Translations under genes and position numbers: made by a program | Source: SAR116 cluster bacterium AG-325-F22 | Lineage (GTDB): Bacteria > Pseudomonadota > Alphaproteobacteria > Puniceispirillales > Marisalimonadaceae | Direction: 5' to 3' | NCBI GenBank assembly: GCA_003282885.1 | Contig: QBYJ01000008.1 | Span: 1 to 47,985, forward strand | Length of the DNA stretch: 47,985 bases | Notes under the pieces: generated by a model | Databases searched by the model: none | What the model was told of the DNA's origin: nothing | The model's input: only the letters and a program-made list of their open reading frames with translations | In this document: one piece after another, positions 17,178 through 25,536 of the stretch | How the letters are laid out: the number at the start of each line of letters is the position of its first letter | How positions within the stretch are numbered: position 1 is the first letter of the stretch

Positions 17178-18056
17178 TTAGTTGATCAAAGACCTTTGTG
17201 CAGACACTACGTCTTCATTCGCAATTGCCTTGATATCAGTGTCAAAATTCACCCTATCTACACCATTTGCAATTATCATCCTCTTACCTTTAGCTCTTCC
17301 AATTAATGTAAGACCAGCTTCTCTAGCAAGTTTAACCCCTGATTCGGTAAAACCTGACCTTGATATTAATATTGGGATTCCCATTTGAACTGTTTTTATG
17401 ACCATTTCTGACGTAAGTCTTCCAGTGGTATAAAAAATTTTATCATTTGCATTTTCTTTATTTAAAAACATCCAACCAGCAATCTTATCTACGGCATTAT
17501 GTCTTCCGACGTCTTCAACATAAATTAGAGGTGAATCTTTTTGGCACAACACGCAACCATGAAGGGCTCCTGCTTTTAAATACAAGCTGGGTCTTGTATT
17601 AACTTTTTTTGAAATCTTATAAATCCAAGAAGTTTTTATTTTTGTTTTTTTATCAAGATTAACTGATGAAAAATCATCCATTATATCTCCATAAACTGTA
17701 CCTACTGCACAGCCACTTGTTCTGATTTTCTTTTCCATTTTTTTTTCATAGTTTGTTTTTCGTTCAGTTCTTACGATCACAACTTGGAGGTCTTCGTCAT
17801 AATCAATTCCTGAAATGACATCATCTCTCTTCAGCATATTTTGGTTAAGAAGATAACCAACTGCTAATAGGTCAGGCATATCACCTAATGTCATAGCGGT
17901 AACAATTTCTTGTTTGTTAAGATAAATTGTTAATGGAATTTCTTTAACGACAGGCAGTTTAATGTTTTCACCAGATTCATTTAAACACTCGATTGATTCA
18001 GTTAGATTGTCATTTTCTAAGTTAGGTGAAATATAAAACTCTTTATTGTTTTCCAT
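17178..18056 (-). CDS. fdhD: Formate dehydrogenase accessory sulfurtransferase FdhD
   Basis: 292 residues. Family blocks: EIPLTIYLNKQEIVTAM, RTSGCAVGTVYGD (Cys116 at the sulfur-transfer position), LHGCVLCQKD, VEDVGRHNAVDKIAG, FYTTGRLTSEMV and PILISRSGFTESGV. FdhD passes sulfur from IscS to the bis-MGD cofactor for formate dehydrogenase. In E. coli the sulfur carrier is a CxxC pair; here only one Cys is in the loop (GCAVG), with a separate CVLC later. It lies between the modE-like gene (11-base gap) and mobAB (3-base gap). No formate dehydrogenase subunit is in this window. Confidence 0.94.
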   Translation of the reverse strand: MENNKEFYISPNLENDNLTESIECLNESGENIKLPVVKEIPLTIYLNKQEIVTAMTLGDMPDLLAVGYLLNQNMLKRDDVISGIDYDEDLQVVIVRTERKTNYEKKMEKKIRTSGCAVGTVYGDIMDDFSSVNLDKKTKIKTSWIYKISKKVNTRPSLYLKAGALHGCVLCQKDSPLIYVEDVGRHNAVDKIAGWMFLNKENANDKIFYTTGRLTSEMVIKTVQMGIPILISRSGFTESGVKLAREAGLTLIGRAKGKRMIIANGVDRVNFDTDIKAIANEDVVSAQRSLIN

Positions 18057-18067
18057 AGTCTTACCTT

Positions 18068-18460
18068 TTATTTAAGAGTTTGTTTTGATGCCGCCCAATT
18101 AATGAATTCTTGAGATTCATTTGACAAGTGATCACATAGATTCAAATATTTTTTTAAAAGCTCTTTTCCAAAAGTGGTAATATGAGTACCCTTATTTCCC
18201 ATTTTTTTTTCTAAAATAGGTGTTGGAAATGCTTCTTCTATAGTTTTAAGGAGCAAAGCAGCTCTTCTTGTACTCATACCCATTTCTTTTGCTGCAGATC
18301 TAATAGAACCTTTATTAGCGACTAAGTTAAATAGCTCCATTTTCCCAGCGCCAATCATATGACCTCTAATATAAACTTTGATCCTTAAACCATTTTCATT
18401 TTCATTTACTAGTCTAGGTGGTAAGGAAGAATTTTTTAAACTTGTAGATCTGTTTTTCAT
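18068..18460 (-). CDS. ModE N-terminal-domain-like winged-helix regulator
   Basis: 130 residues, a stand-alone LysR/ModE-type winged helix: MELFNLVANKGSIRSAAKEM then GMSTRRAALLLKTIEEAFPT and the wing region GNKGTHITTFGKELLKKY. It lacks the molbindin (MOP) domains of full-length ModE, so it cannot sense molybdate in the same way. First gene of the operon with fdhD and mobAB, suggesting control of molybdenum or tungsten enzyme genes. Divergent from the HTH/PBP-like regulator with a 59-bp shared promoter region. Confidence 0.87.
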   Translation of the reverse strand: MKNRSTSLKNSSLPPRLVNENENGLRIKVYIRGHMIGAGKMELFNLVANKGSIRSAAKEMGMSTRRAALLLKTIEEAFPTPILEKKMGNKGTHITTFGKELLKKYLNLCDHLSNESQEFINWAASKQTLK

Positions 18461-18519
18461 TAACTAATTATATAGTATAATGTAAAAATACACTAAATAT
18501 TTATTATGGAAATGAGCTT

Positions 18520-19389
18520 ATGTCTGAATATTTTACAACTGATGAATTAGCAGAGTTTCTTAGAATTAAACCAAGAAAAGTTTATGATTTAGTCTCTACA
18601 GACAAAGTTCCTTATTCAAGAGTGATGGGTAAATTATTGTTTTCTAAATCTGAAATATCAAATTGGATTTCTGACGGACAAAACAATATATCTAATCAAA
18701 AAAATCTACCAAATATACTATTAGGAAGTCATGACCCTCTTCTAGAATTAGCAGTCAAACAGTCAAAATCTGGAATTGCAATGTCATTTGATGGAAGTAT
18801 AGAAGGTTTAGAAAGATTTAAACTTAATCAGGGTATAGCTTCAGGGCTTCATATTTATGATAGTGATTTGGAATCTTGGAATGTTCCAATAGTAAAAAAA
18901 TGTCTAGAAAAACAGGATTTTGTTTTAATGGAATGGGCTAAAAGAGATAGAGGTTTAATCTATAAACCAAAAGAAAAAAGTGAAAAGAAATCTATAAATG
19001 AATTCCTAGGTCAGAGACTTGTTACTAGGCAAAGTGGATCTGGATCAGACAATTATTTCAAATTTATATGTAAAAGAGAAAATATTAATTCCTCTGATTT
19101 TATTGGCACTGAAGTCACTTACTCTGAAAATGACGCTGTTTCACTTATTTTATCAGACAATGCTGATGTAACTCTTGGTCTTGCATCTGAGGCTAAAAAG
19201 CATCAGTTGGGATTTCTTCATATTGTTACTGAAAGATTTGATATTGTTGTAAATAGAATTTCTTGGTTTGAAAAACCTTTTCAAAGACTTTTGAATTTTT
19301 CTAGATCAGATGATTTTTTAAATACTGCTTCAAATTTTTTTGGTTATAATATTAATAATTTAGGAACAGTACATTTCAATAATAAATAG
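18520..19389 (+). CDS. HTH (excisionase-type) regulator with PBP-like ligand-binding domain
   Basis: 289 residues. N-terminal MerR/excisionase-type helix-turn-helix (YFTTDELAEFLRIKPRKVYD to SEISNWI, residues 4-49), then a region (about 70-289) matching the PBP_like domain found in molybdate-related regulators: LLGSHDPLLELAVKQS, GIASGLHIYD, RQSGSGSDNYF and ADVTLGLASEAKK. Family knowledge links this architecture to molybdate/tungstate sensing near formate dehydrogenase genes. Next come a 34-residue membrane ORF and the dehydratase gene with gaps of 8-9 bases, so they may be one transcript. Confidence 0.85.
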   Translation: MSEYFTTDELAEFLRIKPRKVYDLVSTDKVPYSRVMGKLLFSKSEISNWISDGQNNISNQKNLPNILLGSHDPLLELAVKQSKSGIAMSFDGSIEGLERFKLNQGIASGLHIYDSDLESWNVPIVKKCLEKQDFVLMEWAKRDRGLIYKPKEKSEKKSINEFLGQRLVTRQSGSGSDNYFKFICKRENINSSDFIGTEVTYSENDAVSLILSDNADVTLGLASEAKKHQLGFLHIVTERFDIVVNRISWFEKPFQRLLNFSRSDDFLNTASNFFGYNINNLGTVHFNNK

Positions 19390-19398
19390 GCAAAAAAA

Positions 19399-19503
19399 AT
19401 GTTTAAAGAAATTGGTAAGGGGTTGTTAGGTGTTGCAATAATACTTGCTCTATTTTTTTTCTTTTTAGGGGCCAAAACATTTATTTTTACTTCTTTGGTT
19501 TAA
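19399..19503 (+). CDS. Small single-pass membrane protein (34 aa)
   Basis: ATG 19399 to TAA 19501-19503. The peptide begins MFKEIGKGLLG, followed by a hydrophobic stretch VAIILALFFFFLGAK and a short tail ending TFIFTSLV. It fits one membrane helix with a positive cytoplasmic N-terminus. It sits 9 bases after the HTH/PBP gene and 8 bases before the dehydratase gene, fully within the gap. The RBS is weak (AGGC). No family is recognised; it could be chance, but the tight spacing on both sides favours a gene. Confidence 0.45.
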   Translation: MFKEIGKGLLGVAIILALFFFFLGAKTFIFTSLV

Positions 19504-19511
19504 GGTCTTAA

Positions 19512-20738
19512 ATGAAAATTACTACAATAGAAACAATACAAAATACTGAATATTCTAATCTTGTTTGGATTAAACTTTATACTGATGAGGGTTTGACGGG
19601 CTTAGGAGAAACATTTAGGAACCCTCAAGCTATAATATCTTATTTGCACGAAACATGTGCGCCCTATCTAATTGGTAGGGACCCCCTTAGAATAAATGAA
19701 CATTCAGATAACCTAATTAACTGGACAGCTAACAGATATATAGGATACCCAACAAGATCAGTTGAATATAGAGGAAATTCTGCGGTTGATATAGCACTTT
19801 GGGATTTAAAGTCTAAAGCTTGTAATTTGAGTTTAGTAGACATGTTAGGAGGTCTAAGTCGAGATTACATAACAATATATAATACATGTGCTGCTGATGG
19901 GTATAACTGGAATGCAAATTCGCTGTCTCGGCCAGTAGGATCAACTAATGTAAAAAAAGACAAAAATAATTATGACGATTTAGAAATGCAAGCTCAAAAC
20001 CCAGGGGAATTAGCACAGAGTCTGTTGGATGAGGGTGTTTCAGCAATGAAAATTTGGCCATTTGATGAATTTGCATTTCCTACGAAAGGTCAAATGATAT
20101 CCTTGGAAAATTTAAAGGAAGGTATAAATCGAATTGAAAAAATACGTAAAGCTGTTGGAAATAAGATTGATATAATGCTTGAATATCATTCATTATGGCA
20201 ATTAGCGCCAGCTTTAAAAATAGCCCGTCAAGTAGATGAATTTGATGTTTTTTGGCACGAAGACCCTATAAATATGGCTCACTTAAAAGATCTTGCTGAG
20301 TTTAGAAAAAACATCATAGCTCCTGTTGCAGGTAGTGAAGCCTTAGGGACAGCTTTATGGTATCGTGATGCTTTAGCTTTAGACGCTATAGATTATATGC
20401 ACTATGATTTAGGTTGGATTGGAGGTATTTCAGAAGCTATAAAAATATCAGGTATAGCTCATGCCAATAACAGAATGATGTGTCCTCATGATTGTACTGG
20501 GCCGATTGTCTGGATTGCTAATCTTCATATAAGTCTTGCATTTTCAAACTCAATGATTCTAGAAAGTGTAAGGTCCTATTATAATGGCTTTTATAAAAAG
20601 TTAGTAAATAACCTTCCTAAGATTGAAAAAGGGTTTGCATTCCCAATGGATGGAATTGGCTTAGGTACAGAATTGCAGGACTCCCTTTTAAAATCACCAA
20701 ATACGATTATTAGAAGAACCTCAAAAAATGATTTATGA
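19512..20738 (+). CDS. Enolase-superfamily (mandelate racemase type) sugar-acid dehydratase
   Basis: 408 residues. An N-terminal capping domain (1-130) is followed by the barrel. The active-site spacing copies mandelate racemase: metal ligands Glu214, Glu240 (HEDP) and Glu266 (GSEA), each 26 apart, then Asp289 (HYDLGWIGG) and His316 (CPHDCTGP), the His-Asp dyad. The first ligand is Glu where Asp is usual, followed by His216 (LEYHSLW). It probably dehydrates a hexonate or pentonate to a 2-keto-3-deoxy acid. It ends in TGA overlapping the next start (ATGA) and is coupled to the aldose epimerase. The exact substrate cannot be assigned. Confidence 0.87.
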   Translation: MKITTIETIQNTEYSNLVWIKLYTDEGLTGLGETFRNPQAIISYLHETCAPYLIGRDPLRINEHSDNLINWTANRYIGYPTRSVEYRGNSAVDIALWDLKSKACNLSLVDMLGGLSRDYITIYNTCAADGYNWNANSLSRPVGSTNVKKDKNNYDDLEMQAQNPGELAQSLLDEGVSAMKIWPFDEFAFPTKGQMISLENLKEGINRIEKIRKAVGNKIDIMLEYHSLWQLAPALKIARQVDEFDVFWHEDPINMAHLKDLAEFRKNIIAPVAGSEALGTALWYRDALALDAIDYMHYDLGWIGGISEAIKISGIAHANNRMMCPHDCTGPIVWIANLHISLAFSNSMILESVRSYYNGFYKKLVNNLPKIEKGFAFPMDGIGLGTELQDSLLKSPNTIIRRTSKNDL

Positions 20739-21622
20739 AAATTTTAAAAGTAATTACCCTACAAAATAAGAAAATTAAATTAGATCTTTTACCTGAAATT
20801 GGTGGAAGAATTAGTAGTTTAATTTTTGATGATTTTCACCTTTTACGTCCAATACCTCTACATGATCTAAAGTCTATTCATTTGTTTAAAGGTGGGAGTT
20901 TTCCATTAGCTCCATTTTCTAATAGAATAAAAAATGCTAAATTTAGATTTAATGGATTAGAATATAACTTGAATCAAAATGCTTTTCCTCATGCAATTCA
21001 TGGTCATGGATACTTAAGTGAATGGAGTATAGTAGAACAATCAAGTTCTTCAGTTATTTTAATTTATCGACATGAAGCAGATAAATTCGGTTGGCCTTGG
21101 TCATATGAAATAACTCAATCAATTTATTTGACTCCGTTCTCATGCAAAATTGAACTAAAACTCCGGAATAATTCAAAAAACATCATGCCTTTTGGATTTG
21201 GAATACACCCATTTTTTAATTTTAATGATGAGATTAAATTAAGATTCAATGCTTCAAGAGAATGGGTGGGACAACCGGAAGATTTTCCAACTAAAACTAA
21301 GCCTATAGAAAATAACTTTAATTTTAGAAATGGAAAAGAATTGTGGAATAATGAAAAAACAGTGTGTTACGAAAATTTTAGTGGAAAGGTTCAAATTATT
21401 TGGCCTAATAAAAAGAAAAAAATCACAATGAAAGTGGATAAAATTTTTAATCATTTAATCGTCCACGTTCCAAAAACAGAGGAATATTTTTGTATTGAGC
21501 CAGTAAGCCATCCAACTGACGGCTTTAACTTAATGCAAGGAAAAAAAGAAAACTCAGATTGTAATTTTCTAATACCAAATAAATACATAAGCGGTTTGAT
21601 AGAGTTAGATTTAGAAAAATAG
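20735..21622 (+). CDS. Aldose 1-epimerase (GalM-like)
   Basis: 295 residues. Galactose-mutarotase fold blocks: LLPEIGGRISSLIFDDFHLL, FPLAPFSNRIKNAKF, FPHAIHGHGYLSEW (His-rich catalytic loop), FGFGIHPFFNF and the late FCIEPVSHPTDGFN. In GalM the two histidines and a C-terminal Glu interconvert alpha and beta anomers. Here it overlaps the dehydratase gene by four bases, so it likely presents the correct anomer of the sugar being oxidised. Its stop is 3 bases from the convergent SMP-30 gene. Confidence 0.85.
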   Translation: MKILKVITLQNKKIKLDLLPEIGGRISSLIFDDFHLLRPIPLHDLKSIHLFKGGSFPLAPFSNRIKNAKFRFNGLEYNLNQNAFPHAIHGHGYLSEWSIVEQSSSSVILIYRHEADKFGWPWSYEITQSIYLTPFSCKIELKLRNNSKNIMPFGFGIHPFFNFNDEIKLRFNASREWVGQPEDFPTKTKPIENNFNFRNGKELWNNEKTVCYENFSGKVQIIWPNKKKKITMKVDKIFNHLIVHVPKTEEYFCIEPVSHPTDGFNLMQGKKENSDCNFLIPNKYISGLIELDLEK

Positions 21623-21624
21623 TT

Positions 21625-22521
21625 TTATCTAAAAAAGGGAAATTGCATTCCTTTAACTCCAGGAACTTTCAAAGCGAATATTCCTCCTGCTAAAGGTTGT
21701 TTTTTTTCTGTTCCTTTAGTTATATCTTTTCCAATAGATGTGACATAAATAATATCTAGATTTTTTCCACCAAAGGCAATTTTGGTGGGTTTCTCTACTG
21801 GCATTTTTATAATCATATCAATATTACCCTTTGGTGTAAGTCTTACTATTTCCCAACCAGAAACTCCAGCCATCCAATAACAACCGTCTGCGTCAACACA
21901 ACCGCCATCTGGCCTTCCTGCAATATCCTTAGTATCAAAGAAAATACGTTTGTTAGACCAAATACCTTCATCCAAATCATAATCATATGCCCATATAGTT
22001 CTGATCCAAGGAGCGCTATCAGATATGTATGCTGTTCTACCTTCAGGTGAAAAAGCTAAGCCATTAATAGTATGAAAACCTTCCATAGTTTTTTTTGCTC
22101 TACCTGACTGATCAAGGCAATAAAGACTACCTTTAGGCTCAGCATTTATATTTGAACCACTAATTGCCATTGTTCCGGCGTAGAACCTACCTTTTAAGTC
22201 AACGGTTCCATCATTAAATCTATTATTTAAAATATTATTCTCTGGATTATTTATGAATTTTATACTTTTATCATATTGGTTTAATTCAAAAAAACCACTA
22301 GTAAGAGCTAATATAATATTAAGGTTCTTTTTAATTGCAAAACACCCAATTGGTTTACCAACATTGATAGTTTTATTTTTACCATTTATGGGATTGAACT
22401 TGTTAAGTTGGCAGTTATTTATATCAACCCAGTAGAGATTTTGGTCTGCAGTTGACCAAATAGGACCTTCTCCTAAATTTGCTTTTATATCTAACACGCA
22501 ATCTACGTGAATATTGTTCAA
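21625..22521 (-). CDS. SMP-30/gluconolactonase (regucalcin-like) sugar lactonase
   Basis: 298 residues. Six-bladed propeller features: NLGEGPIWSTADQNLYWVDI with metal-binding Glu, NRFNDGTVDLKGRFYAGTM with Asn-Asp ligands, TINGLAFSPEGRTAYISDS and GRPDGGCVDADGCYWMAG. It hydrolyses sugar lactones (xylono-, arabinono-, galactono- or gluconolactone). It sits immediately downstream of the TRAP genes on the same strand and next to the dehydratase, completing lactone to acid to keto-deoxy acid. Confidence 0.88.
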   Translation of the reverse strand: MNNIHVDCVLDIKANLGEGPIWSTADQNLYWVDINNCQLNKFNPINGKNKTINVGKPIGCFAIKKNLNIILALTSGFFELNQYDKSIKFINNPENNILNNRFNDGTVDLKGRFYAGTMAISGSNINAEPKGSLYCLDQSGRAKKTMEGFHTINGLAFSPEGRTAYISDSAPWIRTIWAYDYDLDEGIWSNKRIFFDTKDIAGRPDGGCVDADGCYWMAGVSGWEIVRLTPKGNIDMIIKMPVEKPTKIAFGGKNLDIIYVTSIGKDITKGTEKKQPLAGGIFALKVPGVKGMQFPFFR

Positions 22522-22560
22522 TTCATTTTCTCCAAAATTACAAAAATTTAAATAAAATAA

Positions 22561-23841
22561 CTATTTTATTAAATTTGGTAAAGTTAAGGATATAGCAGGT
22601 ATAAAAGTAGTAAGCATAAGTGCAATAAAGATTGCAAAATAAAATGGCCAAATTGTTTTTACAACTCGTTCAATTGGTACTTTACCAATTGCACAGCCGA
22701 CAAAAAGACAGGCACCTACTGGAGGTGTACATAAACCAAGTCCTAAGTTCATCATCAATACCATACCAAATTGAAGGGGATCCATCCCTAAAGATACAGC
22801 TAATGGTAAAAAAATTGGCGTGCAAATTAGGATCAATGCAGCCATATCCATAATCATTCCCAAGACTAATAACATTATGTTTATCATTAATAAAATAACA
22901 ATAGGATTACTTGATATACCATTCATAAAGGTTATCATTTGGGACGGAACTTGATAAAAAGTTAACATGTAACCAAAAGCAGATGCACTAGCAACTAGTA
23001 TCATAACCATAGATGTAGTCTTAACTGAATTAATCACAGCAATTTTAAAATTTTCCCAAGTTAAAGCCCTATAAACAAAAACTGTAACAAGGAAAGCATA
23101 AAGAGTCCCAAATGCACCTGATTCTGTTACTGTAAAAATACCTGATAACACTCCCCCCACTATTATAACTGCAGTAAACAGTCCTGGTAGTGCAGTCACA
23201 AAATGTAAAAACAGAGCATAGTATCCCGGAAAAACTTCTGATTTGTAACCTCTTTGAACAGCCACCAAGTAAGCAACTAAAGCCAAACAAACACACATTA
23301 CAACGCCTGGTATTATCCCAGATAAAAAGAGTTGAGTGATTGACACCCCACCGCCAGTCGCAACAGCAAATAAAATCATATTGTGGCTAGGCGGTATCAT
23401 GATGCCTGCAATAGAAGAGGTTACAGTTACGTTTACCGCGTAGTCTTCGTCATATCCTTTTTCTTTCATCACCGGAATTAATATTGAACCAAGAGCTGAA
23501 ACATCGGCAACTGCTGATCCTGAAATTCCTCCAAAAAGCATGGATGCAAAAACGTTCACGACACCAAGACCTCCTCTTACAGCACCAACTGCAGAGGAAG
23601 CTAATCTAACTAACCTTACTGCTATACCTCCATGGAACATTAATTCGCCTGCGAAAATAAAAAAAGGAATGGCAAGTAATGAAAAAACATTTATTCCAGA
23701 TATAATTCTTTGAAAAGCTATAATTAGGGGTAATCCCTCGAAGTAGAATGCTGACACTGCCCCAATGCCGAGAGCAAAGGCTACAGGAACTCCAATAACC
23801 ACTCCAAAAGCAAAAATTCCCATCATTATTAATAAGCCCAT
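22561..23841 (-). CDS. dctM: TRAP transporter large permease (DctM/SiaM type)
   Basis: 426 residues, about 12 membrane helices. Family signatures: LLAIPFFIFAGELMFHGGIA, ASMLFGGISGSAVADVSALG, GIMIPPSHNMILFAVATGGG and the C-terminal LGLCTPPVGACLFVGCAIGK. It moves solute with Na+ across the inner membrane. It follows dctQ by ten bases. Together with dctQ and dctP it makes a complete system for a sugar acid or carboxylate. The nearby catabolic genes suggest an aldonic or uronic acid. Confidence 0.94.
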   Translation of the reverse strand: MGLLIMMGIFAFGVVIGVPVAFALGIGAVSAFYFEGLPLIIAFQRIISGINVFSLLAIPFFIFAGELMFHGGIAVRLVRLASSAVGAVRGGLGVVNVFASMLFGGISGSAVADVSALGSILIPVMKEKGYDEDYAVNVTVTSSIAGIMIPPSHNMILFAVATGGGVSITQLFLSGIIPGVVMCVCLALVAYLVAVQRGYKSEVFPGYYALFLHFVTALPGLFTAVIIVGGVLSGIFTVTESGAFGTLYAFLVTVFVYRALTWENFKIAVINSVKTTSMVMILVASASAFGYMLTFYQVPSQMITFMNGISSNPIVILLMINIMLLVLGMIMDMAALILICTPIFLPLAVSLGMDPLQFGMVLMMNLGLGLCTPPVGACLFVGCAIGKVPIERVVKTIWPFYFAIFIALMLTTFIPAISLTLPNLIK

Positions 23842-23851
23842 ATTTTCTACC

Positions 23852-24376
23852 TCATTTAGGCTTGATATTCTTAGTAATGGTACCCTTATAATTTAACAAA
23901 TGACCAATCGAAAAAAGTAAAATTAATCCTCCACAAATCATAATAGGGACTGCTCTTAGCCCCTCTGGAATATGAATTAAAGGAATTTGTGTACTCCATT
24001 TGAAAACAACTAATTTATAACTATATACCATCATAACATAACCAAATATCATGAGCATAAAATGAGTTGTTAAGTCAAAAATAATTTTTAATACAATAGG
24101 CATTCTGTCTCTAAAGTAGGATACTCCTAAATGCGTTCTTTTGTGAATTCCTATAGCTGCACCTAAAAAACCAATTAGGACTACAAGCAAAAGAGAAACT
24201 TGTTCTACCCATGTTGGTGTAGAGTTTAAAACATATCTTCCATAAACTAACCAGCTGAAAATTACTGTCATCACAATCAGAGCAAATCCAGTTACAATAT
24301 TACAAACGTAAGCAATTTTTTCTAGTAGGGTATTATAAATTTCTAATAATTTAAGAGATTTTTTATTGATAATTAA
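23852..24376 (-). CDS. dctQ: TRAP transporter small permease (DctQ type), probable ATT start
   Basis: The frame with ATG at 24274 gives 140 residues but begins inside the first membrane helix. The same frame is open upstream to a TGA at about 24400 and encodes IAYVCNIVTGFALIVMTVIF, the expected first helix. There is no ATG, GTG or TTG upstream except the GTG next to the ATG. An ATT at 24376 sits just after GGAGATTA, a normal RBS in this genome, giving about 174 residues, the usual DctQ size. An ATG at 24383 lies in another frame and would need a frameshift. Family helix EQVSLLLVVLIGFLGAAIGI and a TGA stop ten bases before dctM are clear. Confidence 0.78.
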   Translation of the reverse strand, partial: LIINKKSLKLLEIYNTLLEKIAYVCNIVTGFALIVMTVIFSWLVYGRYVLNSTPTWVEQVSLLLVVLIGFLGAAIGIHKRTHLGVSYFRDRMPIVLKIIFDLTTHFMLMIFGYVMMVYSYKLVVFKWSTQIPLIHIPEGLRAVPIMICGGLILLFSIGHLLNYKGTITKNIKPK

Positions 24377-24403
24377 TCTCCATTTAAATATTTGTCAGAT
24401 TTG

Positions 24404-24432
24404 TTATTGGCCATATTAAATATGGCCAATAA
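24404..24432 (-). terminator. Intercistronic stem-loop between dctP and dctQ
   Basis: TTATTGGCCATAT (24404-24416) and ATATGGCCAATAA (24420-24432) form a perfect 13-bp inverted repeat with a 3-base loop, 10 bases after the dctP stop. No U-tract follows on the minus strand. It probably protects the binding-protein message or lets only part of transcription reach the permease genes. Confidence 0.6.
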
Positions 24433-24442
24433 AATTAAAGTT

Positions 24443-25429
24443 TTATTTAGTATTTTTAATTAAGTTTACCAATGGAACTAAATCAGGATTCGCTGACAAG
24501 TATTTTGTGTGAACAGGCTTCATAGCGTCCATGAAAGCTTGCTTATTTGGAATTTCATTAAATTTAACCCCAGCTTTCATTACTTTATCACGGCTAGAAA
24601 TAGCTCTTTTTTCCCACAAAGCTCTTTGTAATTCTGCAGATTCTCTTGCAGCTTCTTTTACAGCCTTTTTATTTTTAGCAGATAAGTTATTATAAACTTT
24701 ATCATTTATACATACACATTCAGGTATAATTAAATGTTGAGAAAGTGAATAATATTTTGCTACTTCAAAATGGCCTGTTGATTCATAAGAAGGCCAATTA
24801 TTTTCAGCTCCATCAACCACACCGGTTTTAAGTGATTGGAAAACTTCAGAAAAAGCCATCGGTGATGGATTCCCTCCCAAAGCAGAAATCATTCCTGAGT
24901 ATAGGTCGTTATTCATAACTCTTACCTTTAAACCTTTTACGTCTGATGGCTTCATAATTGGTTTTTTAGAATTGTAGAATGAACGGGCTCCTGAGTCATA
25001 CCAAGCGAGCGCAACTATTCCTATTTTTTCCATCCCAGCACTAATTTTGTCTCCTGCAGCACCATCTAAAGCTCTATGCATATGACCCATGTCCTTAAAT
25101 ATAAAAGGCAATGAAACTACGTTTGCCTCTGCAGCCATAGGCCCTATTGGACCAAGATTGAAGTTACCAATAGCTAGTCCTCCTACTCTAACTTGTTCAA
25201 TAGCATCAGGTTGGTTTCCCAATACGCCTGAATGAAACATTTTTAAAGTAATCTCGCCACCAGTTTTTTCCTTTAACAATTCGGCAAACTTGTCCATAGC
25301 TACAGTATTTGGATACCCTGGTTTATGAATATTCCATCCACGCCATTCTTCTGCTATAGCAGTTATTGATAAGGTTGAGGCAACAGCCAACGCCGATACA
25401 CCTAAAATTATTTTTTTTAAATTTTTCAT
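24443..25429 (-). CDS. dctP: TRAP transporter substrate-binding protein (DctP family)
   Basis: 328 residues. The signal peptide is KIILGVSALAVASTLSITAIAEE with cleavage near residue 26. Family motifs are FHSGVLGNQPDAIEQVRVGG, SLPFIFKDMGHMHR, the substrate-arginine region GLKVRVMNND, MAFSEVFQSLKTGVVDGAEN and YYSLSQHLIIP. It binds a carboxylate solute in the periplasm and delivers it to DctQM. First gene of the operon; a hairpin follows it. The sugar-acid enzymes around it suggest a sugar acid ligand. Confidence 0.93.
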   Translation of the reverse strand: MKNLKKIILGVSALAVASTLSITAIAEEWRGWNIHKPGYPNTVAMDKFAELLKEKTGGEITLKMFHSGVLGNQPDAIEQVRVGGLAIGNFNLGPIGPMAAEANVVSLPFIFKDMGHMHRALDGAAGDKISAGMEKIGIVALAWYDSGARSFYNSKKPIMKPSDVKGLKVRVMNNDLYSGMISALGGNPSPMAFSEVFQSLKTGVVDGAENNWPSYESTGHFEVAKYYSLSQHLIIPECVCINDKVYNNLSAKNKKAVKEAARESAELQRALWEKRAISSRDKVMKAGVKFNEIPNKQAFMDAMKPVHTKYLSANPDLVPLVNLIKNTK

Positions 25430-25536
25430 TTCAACTCCCCTATGAAAATTAATTTCTTATGGTGCGTTTGAAATGGTAAAGAAGTCAACCTTTATTAATC
25501 TTATTCATTTAAATTAATTAAATTGACCATATAAAA

